DNA of 32,913 nt from a virus. The stretch is from positions 1 through 32,913 of the IMG/VR virus record IMGVR_UViG_3300030012_002642; one strand, 5' to 3'. A program made the position numbers and the translations under genes. The notes beneath the pieces are model-generated. The model was given only the letters and a program-made list of their open reading frames with translations, made no database searches and was not told the origin of the DNA. Shown here piece by piece: positions 6,805 to 12,555 of the stretch. How positions within the stretch are numbered: position 1 is the first letter of the stretch; every line of letters starts with the position of its first letter.

Positions 6805-7130
6805 TGGGCAAGCATTATCTTCTCAATCTTTATGGATGTGAGTTTGACTATCTTAATAATGAAACATATCTAAGAGAATTGTTGGAGATTGCTGCTGAGG
6901 CAAGTGGTGCAACTGTTATTCAAACTATTTCAAAAAAGTTTGAACCACATGGTGTAACTACTGTTTGTCTTCTCTCTGAGAGTCATATTAGTATTCATTC
7001 TTGGCCTGAAAAAGGAGAAGCAGCAGTCGATATATTTACATGTGGTAACGCAGAACCCAAGGTGGGTTGCGATATTATCATTCATCAGTTAAAATCAGAT
7101 CATCATAGACTCAGTTACATTGAACGGTAA
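6801..7130 (+). CDS. speD: S-adenosylmethionine decarboxylase proenzyme
   Basis: Makes decarboxylated S-adenosylmethionine, the aminopropyl donor for spermidine; polyamines help phage DNA packaging. 109 residues, the short bacterial/archaeal type. The self-cleavage site is LSES at Glu60-Ser61, where Ser61 becomes the pyruvoyl cofactor; IHSWPE with His66 and FTCG with Cys81 are the other catalytic elements. ATGA overlap with the preceding gene. It ends the operon that began at talC: 25 nt and a late promoter-like motif separate it from the next gene. Confidence 0.95.
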   Translation: MMGKHYLLNLYGCEFDYLNNETYLRELLEIAAEASGATVIQTISKKFEPHGVTTVCLLSESHISIHSWPEKGEAAVDIFTCGNAEPKVGCDIIIHQLKSDHHRLSYIER

Positions 7131-7138
7131 CTAAATAT
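7131..7138 (+). promoter_or_regulatory. Late promoter-like motif
   Basis: CTAAATAT lies directly after the speD stop and 18 nt before ATG 7156. It matches the CTAAATA form proposed for cyanophage late promoters. A single short motif, so support is modest. Confidence 0.35.
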
Positions 7139-7155
7139 CCACATATGATTTCATC

Positions 7156-7353
7156 ATGACTTACAAACCTTACTCTCCTGAGTGGCATCGAAAGAGGTAT
7201 CTCAAAGAAGCAATTGATACATACTTCGATGACTACGTGGATAATGAAATAATCTACGAAGATATCATGGATATCCTAGGCGACAGAATGTCTGCTGCTG
7301 CCAATGAGGTAAATAAGGTTCTTGATTTAAAAGACAAACTCAAAACGAACTAA
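7156..7353 (+). CDS. Small conserved hypothetical protein
   Basis: 65 residues, MTYKPYSPEWHRKRYLKEAI then acidic, helical sequence (IIYEDIMDILGDRMSAAANE). All-helical, soluble, no cysteines. I recall the EWHRKRYLKEAI block from other cyanomyophage genomes, where its role is unknown. First gene of a new cluster after the 7131 motif; followed by the next gene after 1 nt. Confidence 0.8.
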   Translation: MTYKPYSPEWHRKRYLKEAIDTYFDDYVDNEIIYEDIMDILGDRMSAAANEVNKVLDLKDKLKTN

Positions 7354-7354
7354 C

Positions 7355-7669
7355 ATGCTTTCTACCGCGTATCGACTTCGTTTGGAGTCCATCTGCCGTT
7401 GCATCGCCAACAAAGAACAAGTCCCTTTAGAAGATATGATCTGGGCAGAGAAACTTGCTAAGGCACATACTCTTGCCAGAGATTGGTTGCAACAGGCACG
7501 TCGTCAAGCATCACAGGACATTGAAGAGGGAAGTATTGAGGATTTTATGAATAGGATGGGATTAGGTGATCCCGATCCATCCAATCATAAAACGGGATTT
7601 GATAGTGCAGACGAAATTGTTGATTGGTTTCAAAGAGATAAACCTGATGATTGGAGGCAGCGAGATTGA
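7355..7669 (+). CDS. Conserved hypothetical protein
   Basis: 104 residues. N-terminal helical part with two cysteines (LESICRCIANKEQ), a helix AEKLAKAHTLARDWLQQARR, and an acidic C-terminal part (MNRMGLGDPDPSN, FQRDKPDDWRQRD). The final motif could be a flexible recruitment tail. Stop overlaps the start of the next gene (TGATG). Function not recognised. Confidence 0.8.
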   Translation: MLSTAYRLRLESICRCIANKEQVPLEDMIWAEKLAKAHTLARDWLQQARRQASQDIEEGSIEDFMNRMGLGDPDPSNHKTGFDSADEIVDWFQRDKPDDWRQRD

Positions 7670-7785
7670 TGAAAATGTGGGAGACAAAGTGCAGTTCTTG
7701 TGGCAAGATCGTTCCAGCAAATAAGTGTCCTCAACTTTTGACAACCCCTCTTTGCAAACCCTGTTGGTTAAAAAGACATGAATGA
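7669..7785 (+). CDS. 38-residue zinc-ribbon-like protein
   Basis: Short frame starting at ATG 7669 inside the previous stop (TGATG) and overlapping the next gene by 8 nt. It encodes CSSC at residues 8-11 and CKPC at 29-32, with a further Cys20, a spacing that suits a small zinc knuckle. GGAGGC 10-15 nt upstream serves as ribosome binding site. It exactly fills the space between its neighbours, which argues that it is real despite its length. Function unknown; a nucleic-acid or protein adaptor is plausible. Confidence 0.65.
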   Translation: MKMWETKCSSCGKIVPANKCPQLLTTPLCKPCWLKRHE

Positions 7786-8044
7786 TTTTCTAGATAATTT
7801 GGGTGCAAATCAATATCGAAAAATGCACCAACCCAAAAAAATTCGTCTGACTCCTCAAACATATATTGATATGAATAAAGAGTTTGTTGAAAATGGTGAT
7901 AGGATAATAATTAATGTGCCTACACAGGAAGCAATTGATAAATGGCAGGAGTATTCAAAAAATTCTCCATACATAGAAACGCCCCCATCAAAAGATCTAG
8001 TACAAGAAATGTGGGATAAAATTGGAGAAAGGCCAAATGATTGA
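7778..8044 (+). CDS. Conserved hypothetical protein
   Basis: 88 residues: MNDFLDNLGANQYRKMHQP, basic stretch KKIRLTPQTYIDMNKEF, then IIINVPTQEAIDKWQEY and an acidic C-terminus. No cysteine or membrane span. It overlaps both neighbours, consistent with a tightly packed operon. Not recognised. Confidence 0.7.
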   Translation: MNDFLDNLGANQYRKMHQPKKIRLTPQTYIDMNKEFVENGDRIIINVPTQEAIDKWQEYSKNSPYIETPPSKDLVQEMWDKIGERPND

Positions 8045-8276
8045 AGCACTTGTTTATAGTAACGGAAGTCAAGAATCTGAAAGAGCAAAAATGGTTCTTG
8101 AGGCATGTGGACAGCAAGTAAAAGAGTTTTTACTTGGTGCTGATTTCAGCGACAGACAATTTCGTGCTGAGTTCGGAAGTGAAGCAGAGTACCCTCAGGT
8201 TGCTATTGGATTAAATCATCGTGGTAATTTAAAAGAAACTCTTAAGTTTATGTCTGATGCAGGGATGTTTCTATAA
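8037..8276 (+). CDS. Glutaredoxin-fold protein lacking active-site cysteines
   Basis: 79 residues from ATG 8037. It aligns with the glutaredoxin at 4892: shared EF/Y-x-LG-x-DF, F-x-x-x-FG and the cis-Pro loop (EYPQV here, TFPRV there), followed by a KET helix. Where the active enzyme has CPYC, this protein has SQES in YSNGSQESERAK, so thiol chemistry at that site is impossible; the one cysteine (Cys29) is elsewhere. It is therefore likely a binding or scaffold paralog. A start at 8022 is possible but adds five residues inside the previous gene. Confidence 0.8.
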   Translation: MIEALVYSNGSQESERAKMVLEACGQQVKEFLLGADFSDRQFRAEFGSEAEYPQVAIGLNHRGNLKETLKFMSDAGMFL

Positions 8277-8301
8277 ATTGTATCACAAGTTACAAAACTA
8301 C

Positions 8302-8330
8302 TTGACTATATAAAATTATGAGTCTATAAT
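8302..8330 (+). promoter_or_regulatory. Strong sigma70 promoter with palindrome around the -10
   Basis: TTGACT (8302-8307), 17-bp spacer, TATAAT (8325-8330). The -10 is flanked by inverted arms GAGTC (8320-8324) and GACTC (8331-8335), a possible operator. Predicted start about 8337, directly at the first base of the riboswitch-like element. Confidence 0.85.
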
Positions 8331-8337
8331 GACTCTA

Positions 8338-8450
8338 CGTTCATCCAGGAAACTGGACGCAAGTAAGTCGCGGAACGGATCGTTCATCCCTCCGGGGACG
8401 CAAACGACTGAAGGAACGGGGCTAAAAATCCCTTACTTCAGGAGACTACC
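8338..8450 (+). promoter_or_regulatory. Tandem glutamine-riboswitch-like leader (glnA / Downstream-peptide type)
   Basis: Two units repeat with a 43-nt period. Unit 1: outer stem CGTTC/GAACG (8338-8342 with 8373-8377), inner hairpin TCCAG-GAAA-CTGGA (8344-8357). Unit 2: CGTTC/GAACG (8381-8385 with 8414-8418), inner hairpin TCCC-TCCG-GGGA (8387-8398). Stem bases differ but pairing is kept, and both share GACGC plus 12 nt before GAACG. This matches what I recall of the glutamine-binding glnA/Downstream-peptide RNAs of cyanobacteria and cyanophages. CTGAAG (8408-8413, unit 2) can pair with CTTCAG (8436-8441), and AAGTAAG (8361-8367, unit 1) with CTTACTT (8432-8438); both targets adjoin AGGAG (8440-8444). 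Likely translational control of the peptide at 8451. Confidence 0.75.
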
Positions 8451-8618
8451 ATGAACACACTCAACCTCATTAAGAAGCAGATTGAAAAACAGTCTGCTCT
8501 GCATGATGCACAGATTACTCACACTGCCTATCGAGGTATTGTGACTAAGAAGTTCACATCTGCACCTAAGGAAGTCCACGGCAAGTTTACTTATCGCGGA
8601 CACACTTACACAAAGTGA
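8451..8618 (+). CDS. 55-residue DUF4278-like peptide under riboswitch control
   Basis: Starts at ATG 8451, 7 nt after AGGAG. MNTLNLIKKQIEKQSALHDA is an amphipathic helix; the rest holds two copies of an AYRG / TYRG box (AYRGIVTKK and FTYRGHTYTK), as in cyanobacterial DUF4278 proteins. This is the type of short product found downstream of Downstream-peptide RNAs. Function unknown; regulation by glutamine, a nitrogen signal, is inferred from the leader. The stop (TGA) is followed at once by the -35 box of the next promoter. Confidence 0.85.
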   Translation: MNTLNLIKKQIEKQSALHDAQITHTAYRGIVTKKFTSAPKEVHGKFTYRGHTYTK

Positions 8619-8647
8619 TTGACTTACTAGTGACAGATTGATAGAAT
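8619..8647 (+). promoter_or_regulatory. Promoter superimposed on a terminator, module 3
   Basis: TTGACT (8619-8624, 5/6), exact 17-bp spacer, TAGAAT (8642-8647) with upstream TG. Predicted start about 8654, in the middle of the hairpin at 8648-8663. ATG 8671 is 24 nt after the -10 box. Confidence 0.75.
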
Positions 8648-8670
8648 GGGGGCATATGCCCCCCTTTTTT
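8648..8670 (+). terminator. Intrinsic terminator, module 3
   Basis: Perfect 16-bp palindrome of GGGGG-CATATG-CCCCC, then C and T6 (8665-8670). It ends the riboswitch-controlled transcript. The start codon of the next gene abuts the T-tract. Confidence 0.9.
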
Positions 8671-8844
8671 ATGGAAGCAGAACAGCAAGAACGACTTAAA
8701 CTGATCGTGCGTAATCTTAAATCTTTAGTGGAGGTGCTAGAGTCGGAGGTATATTCCGACGTGACTAAATACTCCAGCGGAAGTAGTGCAATTATAACTG
8801 ATTATGATGAGATTTTTGACGACGACGATGGTTACCCCGATTAA
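8671..8844 (+). CDS. Small acidic hypothetical protein
   Basis: 57 residues: an N-terminal helix (QQERLKLIVRNLKSLVEVLE), a Ser-rich linker and a very acidic C-terminus (DYDEIFDDDDGYPD). ATG 8671 directly follows the terminator T-tract, so there is no Shine-Dalgarno; an in-frame upstream start at 8638 would translate the hairpin and is unlikely. Stop overlaps the next start (TAATG). Function unknown. Confidence 0.7.
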   Translation: MEAEQQERLKLIVRNLKSLVEVLESEVYSDVTKYSSGSSAIITDYDEIFDDDDGYPD

Positions 8845-9008
8845 TGTCCATGGAAGAGTTATCTCTTAAAAAAGCGGCAAAGAAAATTATTAAACGAGCA
8901 AAGAAACATCCGGAGTGGTATTCCCAAGAGGATGTAATGTATGCTAAACTTTATAGAAAAGAACTGAAACTAAGTGAACGACGTAAAACTGATCAGTGTA
9001 ACTCCTGA
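8844..9008 (+). CDS. 54-residue basic hypothetical protein
   Basis: ATG 8844 lies in the upstream stop (TAATG). The product is basic and helical: MSMEELSLKKAAKKIIKRAK then HPEWYSQEDVMYAKLYRKEL. The HPEWY-x-x-EDV-x-YAKL pattern looks familiar from small cyanophage proteins. It overlaps thyX by 35 nt. The lysine/arginine content suggests nucleic-acid binding, unproven. Confidence 0.7.
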   Translation: MSMEELSLKKAAKKIIKRAKKHPEWYSQEDVMYAKLYRKELKLSERRKTDQCNS

Positions 9009-9609
9009 CGCGGAGAAACACATTGCCTATTGTGCTCGCGTAAGCAATCCAAAAAATCAGGAGAGTGAGTCTTTCTCAGGACTCTTGAAGTATTGTATTA
9101 AACACCAGCACTGGAGTATTTTTGAACAAGCGTTCATGACTCTAGAACTAAACACCAGTCGCGGAATAGCGGCTCAAGTGTTGCGTCACCGAAGTTTCAC
9201 ATATCAAGAATTCTCACAAAGATATGCTGATGTCAATTGGTTAGATGCTGGTATTCCTGTACCCGAACTGCGTCGTCAGGATGAAAAGAATCGTCAGAAC
9301 TCTATTGATGATATTGATCCTGAGAAGACTAAGTTCTTGAAGCAACGCATTGAAGCATACTTTAATGAAGGTATGGATCTTTACAATGAACTTATTCGTG
9401 AGGGAATTGCAAAGGAGTGCTCTCGTTTTGTGCTTCCCCTCGCTGTTCCCACAAGACTCTACATGACAGGCTCTATTAGATCGTGGATTCATTATATTGA
9501 TTTGCGTTCTGCTAATGGCACACAGAAAGAGCACATGGATATTGCTAATGATGCTAAGCGTGTATTCAAAGAACAGTTCCCTTCTATTGCTGAAGCACTA
9601 GAGTGGTGA
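8974..9609 (+). CDS. thyX: FAD-dependent thymidylate synthase
   Basis: Converts dUMP to dTMP using FAD, NADPH and methylene-tetrahydrofolate, supplying thymidine for phage DNA. 211 residues with the ThyX signature RHR-x7-S: RHRSFTYQEFSQRY at residues 71-84. C-terminal LPLAVPTRLYMTGSIRSWIH holds further active-site residues. The start is GTG 8974, giving VKLISVTPDAEKHIAY near the N-terminus as in the family; no ATG fits. The start overlaps the preceding small gene, so translation may be coupled. Confidence 0.96.
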   Translation: MNDVKLISVTPDAEKHIAYCARVSNPKNQESESFSGLLKYCIKHQHWSIFEQAFMTLELNTSRGIAAQVLRHRSFTYQEFSQRYADVNWLDAGIPVPELRRQDEKNRQNSIDDIDPEKTKFLKQRIEAYFNEGMDLYNELIREGIAKECSRFVLPLAVPTRLYMTGSIRSWIHYIDLRSANGTQKEHMDIANDAKRVFKEQFPSIAEALEW

Positions 9610-9617
9610 ATAAATAT
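9609..9617 (+). promoter_or_regulatory. Late promoter-like motif
   Basis: AATAAATAT begins at the last base of the thyX stop and lies 20 nt before ATG 9638. It resembles the T4-type late consensus TATAAATA. Confidence 0.4.
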
Positions 9618-9637
9618 TACATCGTAAGTTAATTTTT

Positions 9638-9886
9638 ATGGCTACATATCCTGTTATTAATAAGGAAACTGGTGAACAAAAAGACGTTATCCTTAGCGTA
9701 CATGCATGGACTAAGTGGTTAGAGGATAATCCTGACTGGCAAAGAGACTGGAGTGATCCAACCTCTGCACCTGGTTGCGGAGAGATTGGAGAAGTCTACG
9801 ATAAACTGAGAAAGTCGCATCCAGGTTGGAACGACGTTCTCAACAAATGCTCTAAAGCTCCAGGATCCACTGTCAAACCTGTTTAA
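9638..9886 (+). CDS. Conserved phage protein (MATYPVINKETGEQ family)
   Basis: 82 residues. N-terminus MATYPVINKETGEQKDVILS resembles the first strands of FmdB-type zinc-ribbon proteins, but the cysteine pairs are absent (single Cys in PGCGEIGEVYDKL and one in NKCSKAPGS). Conserved ending HPGWNDVLNKCSKAPGSTV. Such proteins are common in cyanomyophages, often near phoH. Located between a late-like promoter and phoH (3-nt gap). Function unknown. Confidence 0.85.
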   Translation: MATYPVINKETGEQKDVILSVHAWTKWLEDNPDWQRDWSDPTSAPGCGEIGEVYDKLRKSHPGWNDVLNKCSKAPGSTVKPV

Positions 9887-9889
9887 TCT

Positions 9890-10642
9890 ATGCCTGCTAA
9901 AAGAAAAAGAGATCAACCAATTGGTGTCGGTTTAACCGCTAAACAGATGAAGCGTCGTAAACCAATCAATACAGAATTGATGAGGGATATTGATCCCCTT
10001 ACTGATAATCAAGAAAAACTATTTGACGCATACGCCGATGATAAAAATCTAGTCGCGTATGGTGCAGCGGGAACGGGTAAAACTTTCATCACTCTTTATA
10101 ATGCACTGAGAGACGTACTTGATGAAAGATCACCATATGAAAAAATTTACATTGTTCGCTCACTTGTAGCAACCAGAGAAATTGGTTTCCTTCCTGGAGA
10201 TCATGAAGACAAGTCTGACATTTACCAGATTCCATATAAGAATATGGTGAAGTATATGTTTTCTCTTCCTTCAGAGACAGACTTTGAAATGCTCTATGGT
10301 AATTTGAAGACTCAGGGCACCATTAGTTTCTGGAGCACCTCATTCATTCGTGGCACAACTCTTGATAAAGCGATTATTATTGTTGATGAATATCAGAACT
10401 TGAACTTCCACGAACTTGATAGTATTATTACTAGGGTTGGTGAAGATACCAAGATCATGTTCTGTGGTGATGCCACTCAAACTGACTTGGTTAAACAGAA
10501 TGAAAGGAATGGTATTCACGATTTCATGAACATTCTTCGAGTGATGCCATCCGTTGATATTATTGAATTTGGTGTTGAAGATATTGTCCGCTCTGGACTC
10601 TGTAAAGAATACTTGCTTGCGAAAACAGAACTTAATCTATGA
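9890..10642 (+). CDS. phoH: PhoH-like ATPase
   Basis: P-loop ATPase of the PhoH family (possible RNA helicase or nuclease-associated role), widespread in marine phages and not necessarily linked to phosphate. 250 residues: Walker A GAAGTGKT at 58-65, Walker B IIIVDEYQN with Asp166-Glu167, and a downstream MFCGDATQTDL motif. The basic N-terminus (MPAKRKRDQP) precedes the ATPase core. Overlaps the next gene by ATGA. Confidence 0.95.
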   Translation: MPAKRKRDQPIGVGLTAKQMKRRKPINTELMRDIDPLTDNQEKLFDAYADDKNLVAYGAAGTGKTFITLYNALRDVLDERSPYEKIYIVRSLVATREIGFLPGDHEDKSDIYQIPYKNMVKYMFSLPSETDFEMLYGNLKTQGTISFWSTSFIRGTTLDKAIIIVDEYQNLNFHELDSIITRVGEDTKIMFCGDATQTDLVKQNERNGIHDFMNILRVMPSVDIIEFGVEDIVRSGLCKEYLLAKTELNL

Positions 10643-11322
10643 ACTTCACTCATCATAATTTTCTAGGTGACATTGAACTAAACAAAAAAGAAACTCAGGG
10701 TATCCGCTTCTACAATCTTCCTGATGGACAGTGGGTTCCCTCCATTACTTCTGTGACATCTTTCTACAACAGAGAGATCTTCGCAAAGTGGAGGAAGCGA
10801 GTTGGTATTGAAGAAGCAAATCGTATCACGAAGAAAGCAACTGCACGGGGAACAGACTTTCACGAGGCAGCGCAAGCATACCTGATGAATCTACAATTGA
10901 ACTGGGAAGAGTTTCGTCCCATGACTCAGTTCATGTTTCACCATGCCAAGCCATATCTGGATAAGATAAATAACGTACATGCTATTGAAAGAACTTTATA
11001 TTCAGGATACCTTGGGTTGGCGGGTAGAGTAGACTGCATCGGTGAGTACGAAGGAGAACTAGCAGTCATAGATTTTAAGACATCTGAAAAGATTAAACCT
11101 GAGAAGTGGTTGGAAAATTACTTTGTTCAAGAAACATTTTATGCATGTGCTTACTATGAGATGACTGGTATTCCAGTCAAAAAACTAATTACTCTCATGG
11201 TAACTCCTGGTGGTGAAGTTAAGGTGTTTGACAAACGGAACAAAGACGACTATATTAAACTTCTAGTTCGTTACATCAAGGAATTTGTACATCACAATAC
11301 TAGGACAGAGAATGGAGAATGA
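10639..11322 (+). CDS. PD-(D/E)XK exonuclease
   Basis: 227 residues. Nuclease core is visible: His75 in RGTDFHEAAQAYL, Asp132 in GRVDCIGEY, and the D-x-K pair Asp145/Lys147 in VIDFKTS, followed by a Gln/Tyr-rich helix (VQETFYACAYYE) typical of RecB-like exonucleases. Similar cyanophage proteins are annotated exonuclease, near the mitochondrial MGME1 group. It may process replication ends or host DNA. Flanked by phoH and gene 33 with overlaps on both sides, so in the replication operon. Confidence 0.88.
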   Translation: MNFTHHNFLGDIELNKKETQGIRFYNLPDGQWVPSITSVTSFYNREIFAKWRKRVGIEEANRITKKATARGTDFHEAAQAYLMNLQLNWEEFRPMTQFMFHHAKPYLDKINNVHAIERTLYSGYLGLAGRVDCIGEYEGELAVIDFKTSEKIKPEKWLENYFVQETFYACAYYEMTGIPVKKLITLMVTPGGEVKVFDKRNKDDYIKLLVRYIKEFVHHNTRTENGE

Positions 11323-11569
11323 ACTAGAAAAAGCACTAGAAAAGAAATTCTTCTGCCCGTCAAAGTTCGCGCAGGATATTGAAAAACTTGTCCTTGACAA
11401 TGAGGACATGAGTTATATCGATGCGATTGTTCATTTCTGTGAGATGAACTCGATTGACGTGGAGTCCGTACCTAAACTGATTTCAAAACCTCTGAAAGAG
11501 AAATTGAAATATGAAGCAATGGAGTTAAACTTTTTGAAGAGAACCTCCCGAGCGAAACTACCCCTTTGA
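11312..11569 (+). CDS. 33: Late promoter transcription accessory protein gp33
   Basis: 85 residues from ATG 11312, overlapping the exonuclease end by 11 nt. In T4, gp33 binds RNA polymerase and the sliding clamp to activate late promoters with sigma factor gp55. Here ENELEKALEKKFFCPSKFAQ, a central helix and the ending LNFLKRTSRAKLPL match my memory of cyanophage gp33 proteins. Gene order 33-59-(x)-32 mirrors T4, where 33, 59 and 32 are neighbours, and supports the call. It explains the late-type motifs seen elsewhere in the window. Confidence 0.8.
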   Translation: MENELEKALEKKFFCPSKFAQDIEKLVLDNEDMSYIDAIVHFCEMNSIDVESVPKLISKPLKEKLKYEAMELNFLKRTSRAKLPL

Positions 11570-11570
11570 C

Positions 11571-12170
11571 ATGATGCCCTTTGACGCTTATAAAAGCTAT
11601 TTGTCATTAAAAAATCACTTCACAAAAGAAAAGTATGATTATCACAAATATTGTGGTAAGAGTCGTGCTACAGTAAAATCTTTTTACAAACGTAAAGATC
11701 GCTTCTGGTTTGAGAAACTTGCTAGAAACAAATCAGACAAAGAAGTAATCGAATTTTTCGTATCTAACTTTATCGACTGTACTGATCCGGCAAAACTTTG
11801 GATTGGAGAGATGATTCGAGAGGGTGAAGATAGATATGTGTCATGGAAAAAACGCACTCAATCTCTATCCTATTTGTTTAAGGAAGAGACTGATAAAGTA
11901 TTTGGTGACAATAACTTTGATTCGATGTTTGCCTTGGATGGATCGAGACACCCACAAATTCTCAAGGAATATTTGAGAGGTAATGTGTCTATCGAAACCA
12001 TGGTGATCTTGAATCTTATCCTTGGTTACAAAACGAACTGGGACAAACAACTTATAGATCCAGTATGGACATCCGTAAGTTTGAAAATAAGGAAGTACAC
12101 ACCTTTCCTAAATATTGATGTATTTCGTTACAAAAAAATACTTAAGGAAGTAGTTTTAGGAGAAGCATGA
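11571..12170 (+). CDS. 59: DNA helicase loader gp59
   Basis: Loads the gp41 replicative helicase onto gp32-coated forks. 199 residues (T4 gp59 is 217). Resembles T4 in the N-terminal KYDYHKYCGKSRATVKSFYKR-like block, the RFWFEKLARNKSDKEVIEFF helix and C-terminal FLNIDVFRYKKIL. Two consecutive ATGs (11571, 11574) are possible starts; there is no clear Shine-Dalgarno, and translation is likely coupled to gene 33, whose stop is 1 nt away. Overlaps the next gene by ATGA. Confidence 0.85.
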   Translation: MMPFDAYKSYLSLKNHFTKEKYDYHKYCGKSRATVKSFYKRKDRFWFEKLARNKSDKEVIEFFVSNFIDCTDPAKLWIGEMIREGEDRYVSWKKRTQSLSYLFKEETDKVFGDNNFDSMFALDGSRHPQILKEYLRGNVSIETMVILNLILGYKTNWDKQLIDPVWTSVSLKIRKYTPFLNIDVFRYKKILKEVVLGEA

Positions 12171-12511
12171 GTTTTTTTGATTCTGAAGTTGTCCGTGCAG
12201 AAATGACGGAGATCCAAGAACTTCAGGAAGAAGTTTATAGTAATGTTTTTAAGTTTCCCTCCATGAATAAGGAGGAGAAAAAATTCCATGTTGCGCTTCT
12301 TGAGAAACTACTAGATAAACAAAAGGTTCTCTATACGAGACTGAGTTTATCTGATGATCCCGAAGCCAAGATGATGAAATCCCGTATTGTAGAATCTGCT
12401 ACGATGATGGGACTGCCTAAAGACGTTGACATCAGTGTCATCTTTTCTAATATGGGAAAGATGCTTTATGCAATGAAACAGCAGATTGACACCCAGGGTT
12501 CCGACGTATAG
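12167..12511 (+). CDS. DUF1825-like protein
   Basis: 114 residues. Begins MSFFDSEVVRAEMTEIQELQ, like the MGFFDS start of cyanobacterial DUF1825 proteins, and continues as helices with FHVALLEKLLDKQKVLYTRL. Found in cyanobacteria and their phages; role unknown. It sits where T4 has no extra gene, between 59 and 32, so it is a cyanophage-specific insertion in the replication operon. The ribosome binding site AGGAG at 12159-12163 lies in the end of gene 59. Confidence 0.85.
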   Translation: MSFFDSEVVRAEMTEIQELQEEVYSNVFKFPSMNKEEKKFHVALLEKLLDKQKVLYTRLSLSDDPEAKMMKSRIVESATMMGLPKDVDISVIFSNMGKMLYAMKQQIDTQGSDV

Positions 12512-12555
12512 AATAACGAAGTACCCAAAAGCCAAATCCCACTAATACAAAAACA

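Noticed and set aside
8338-8418. CRISPR-like direct repeats
   Set aside because: Only two units, with compensating base changes in the stems; a structured RNA explains them better.
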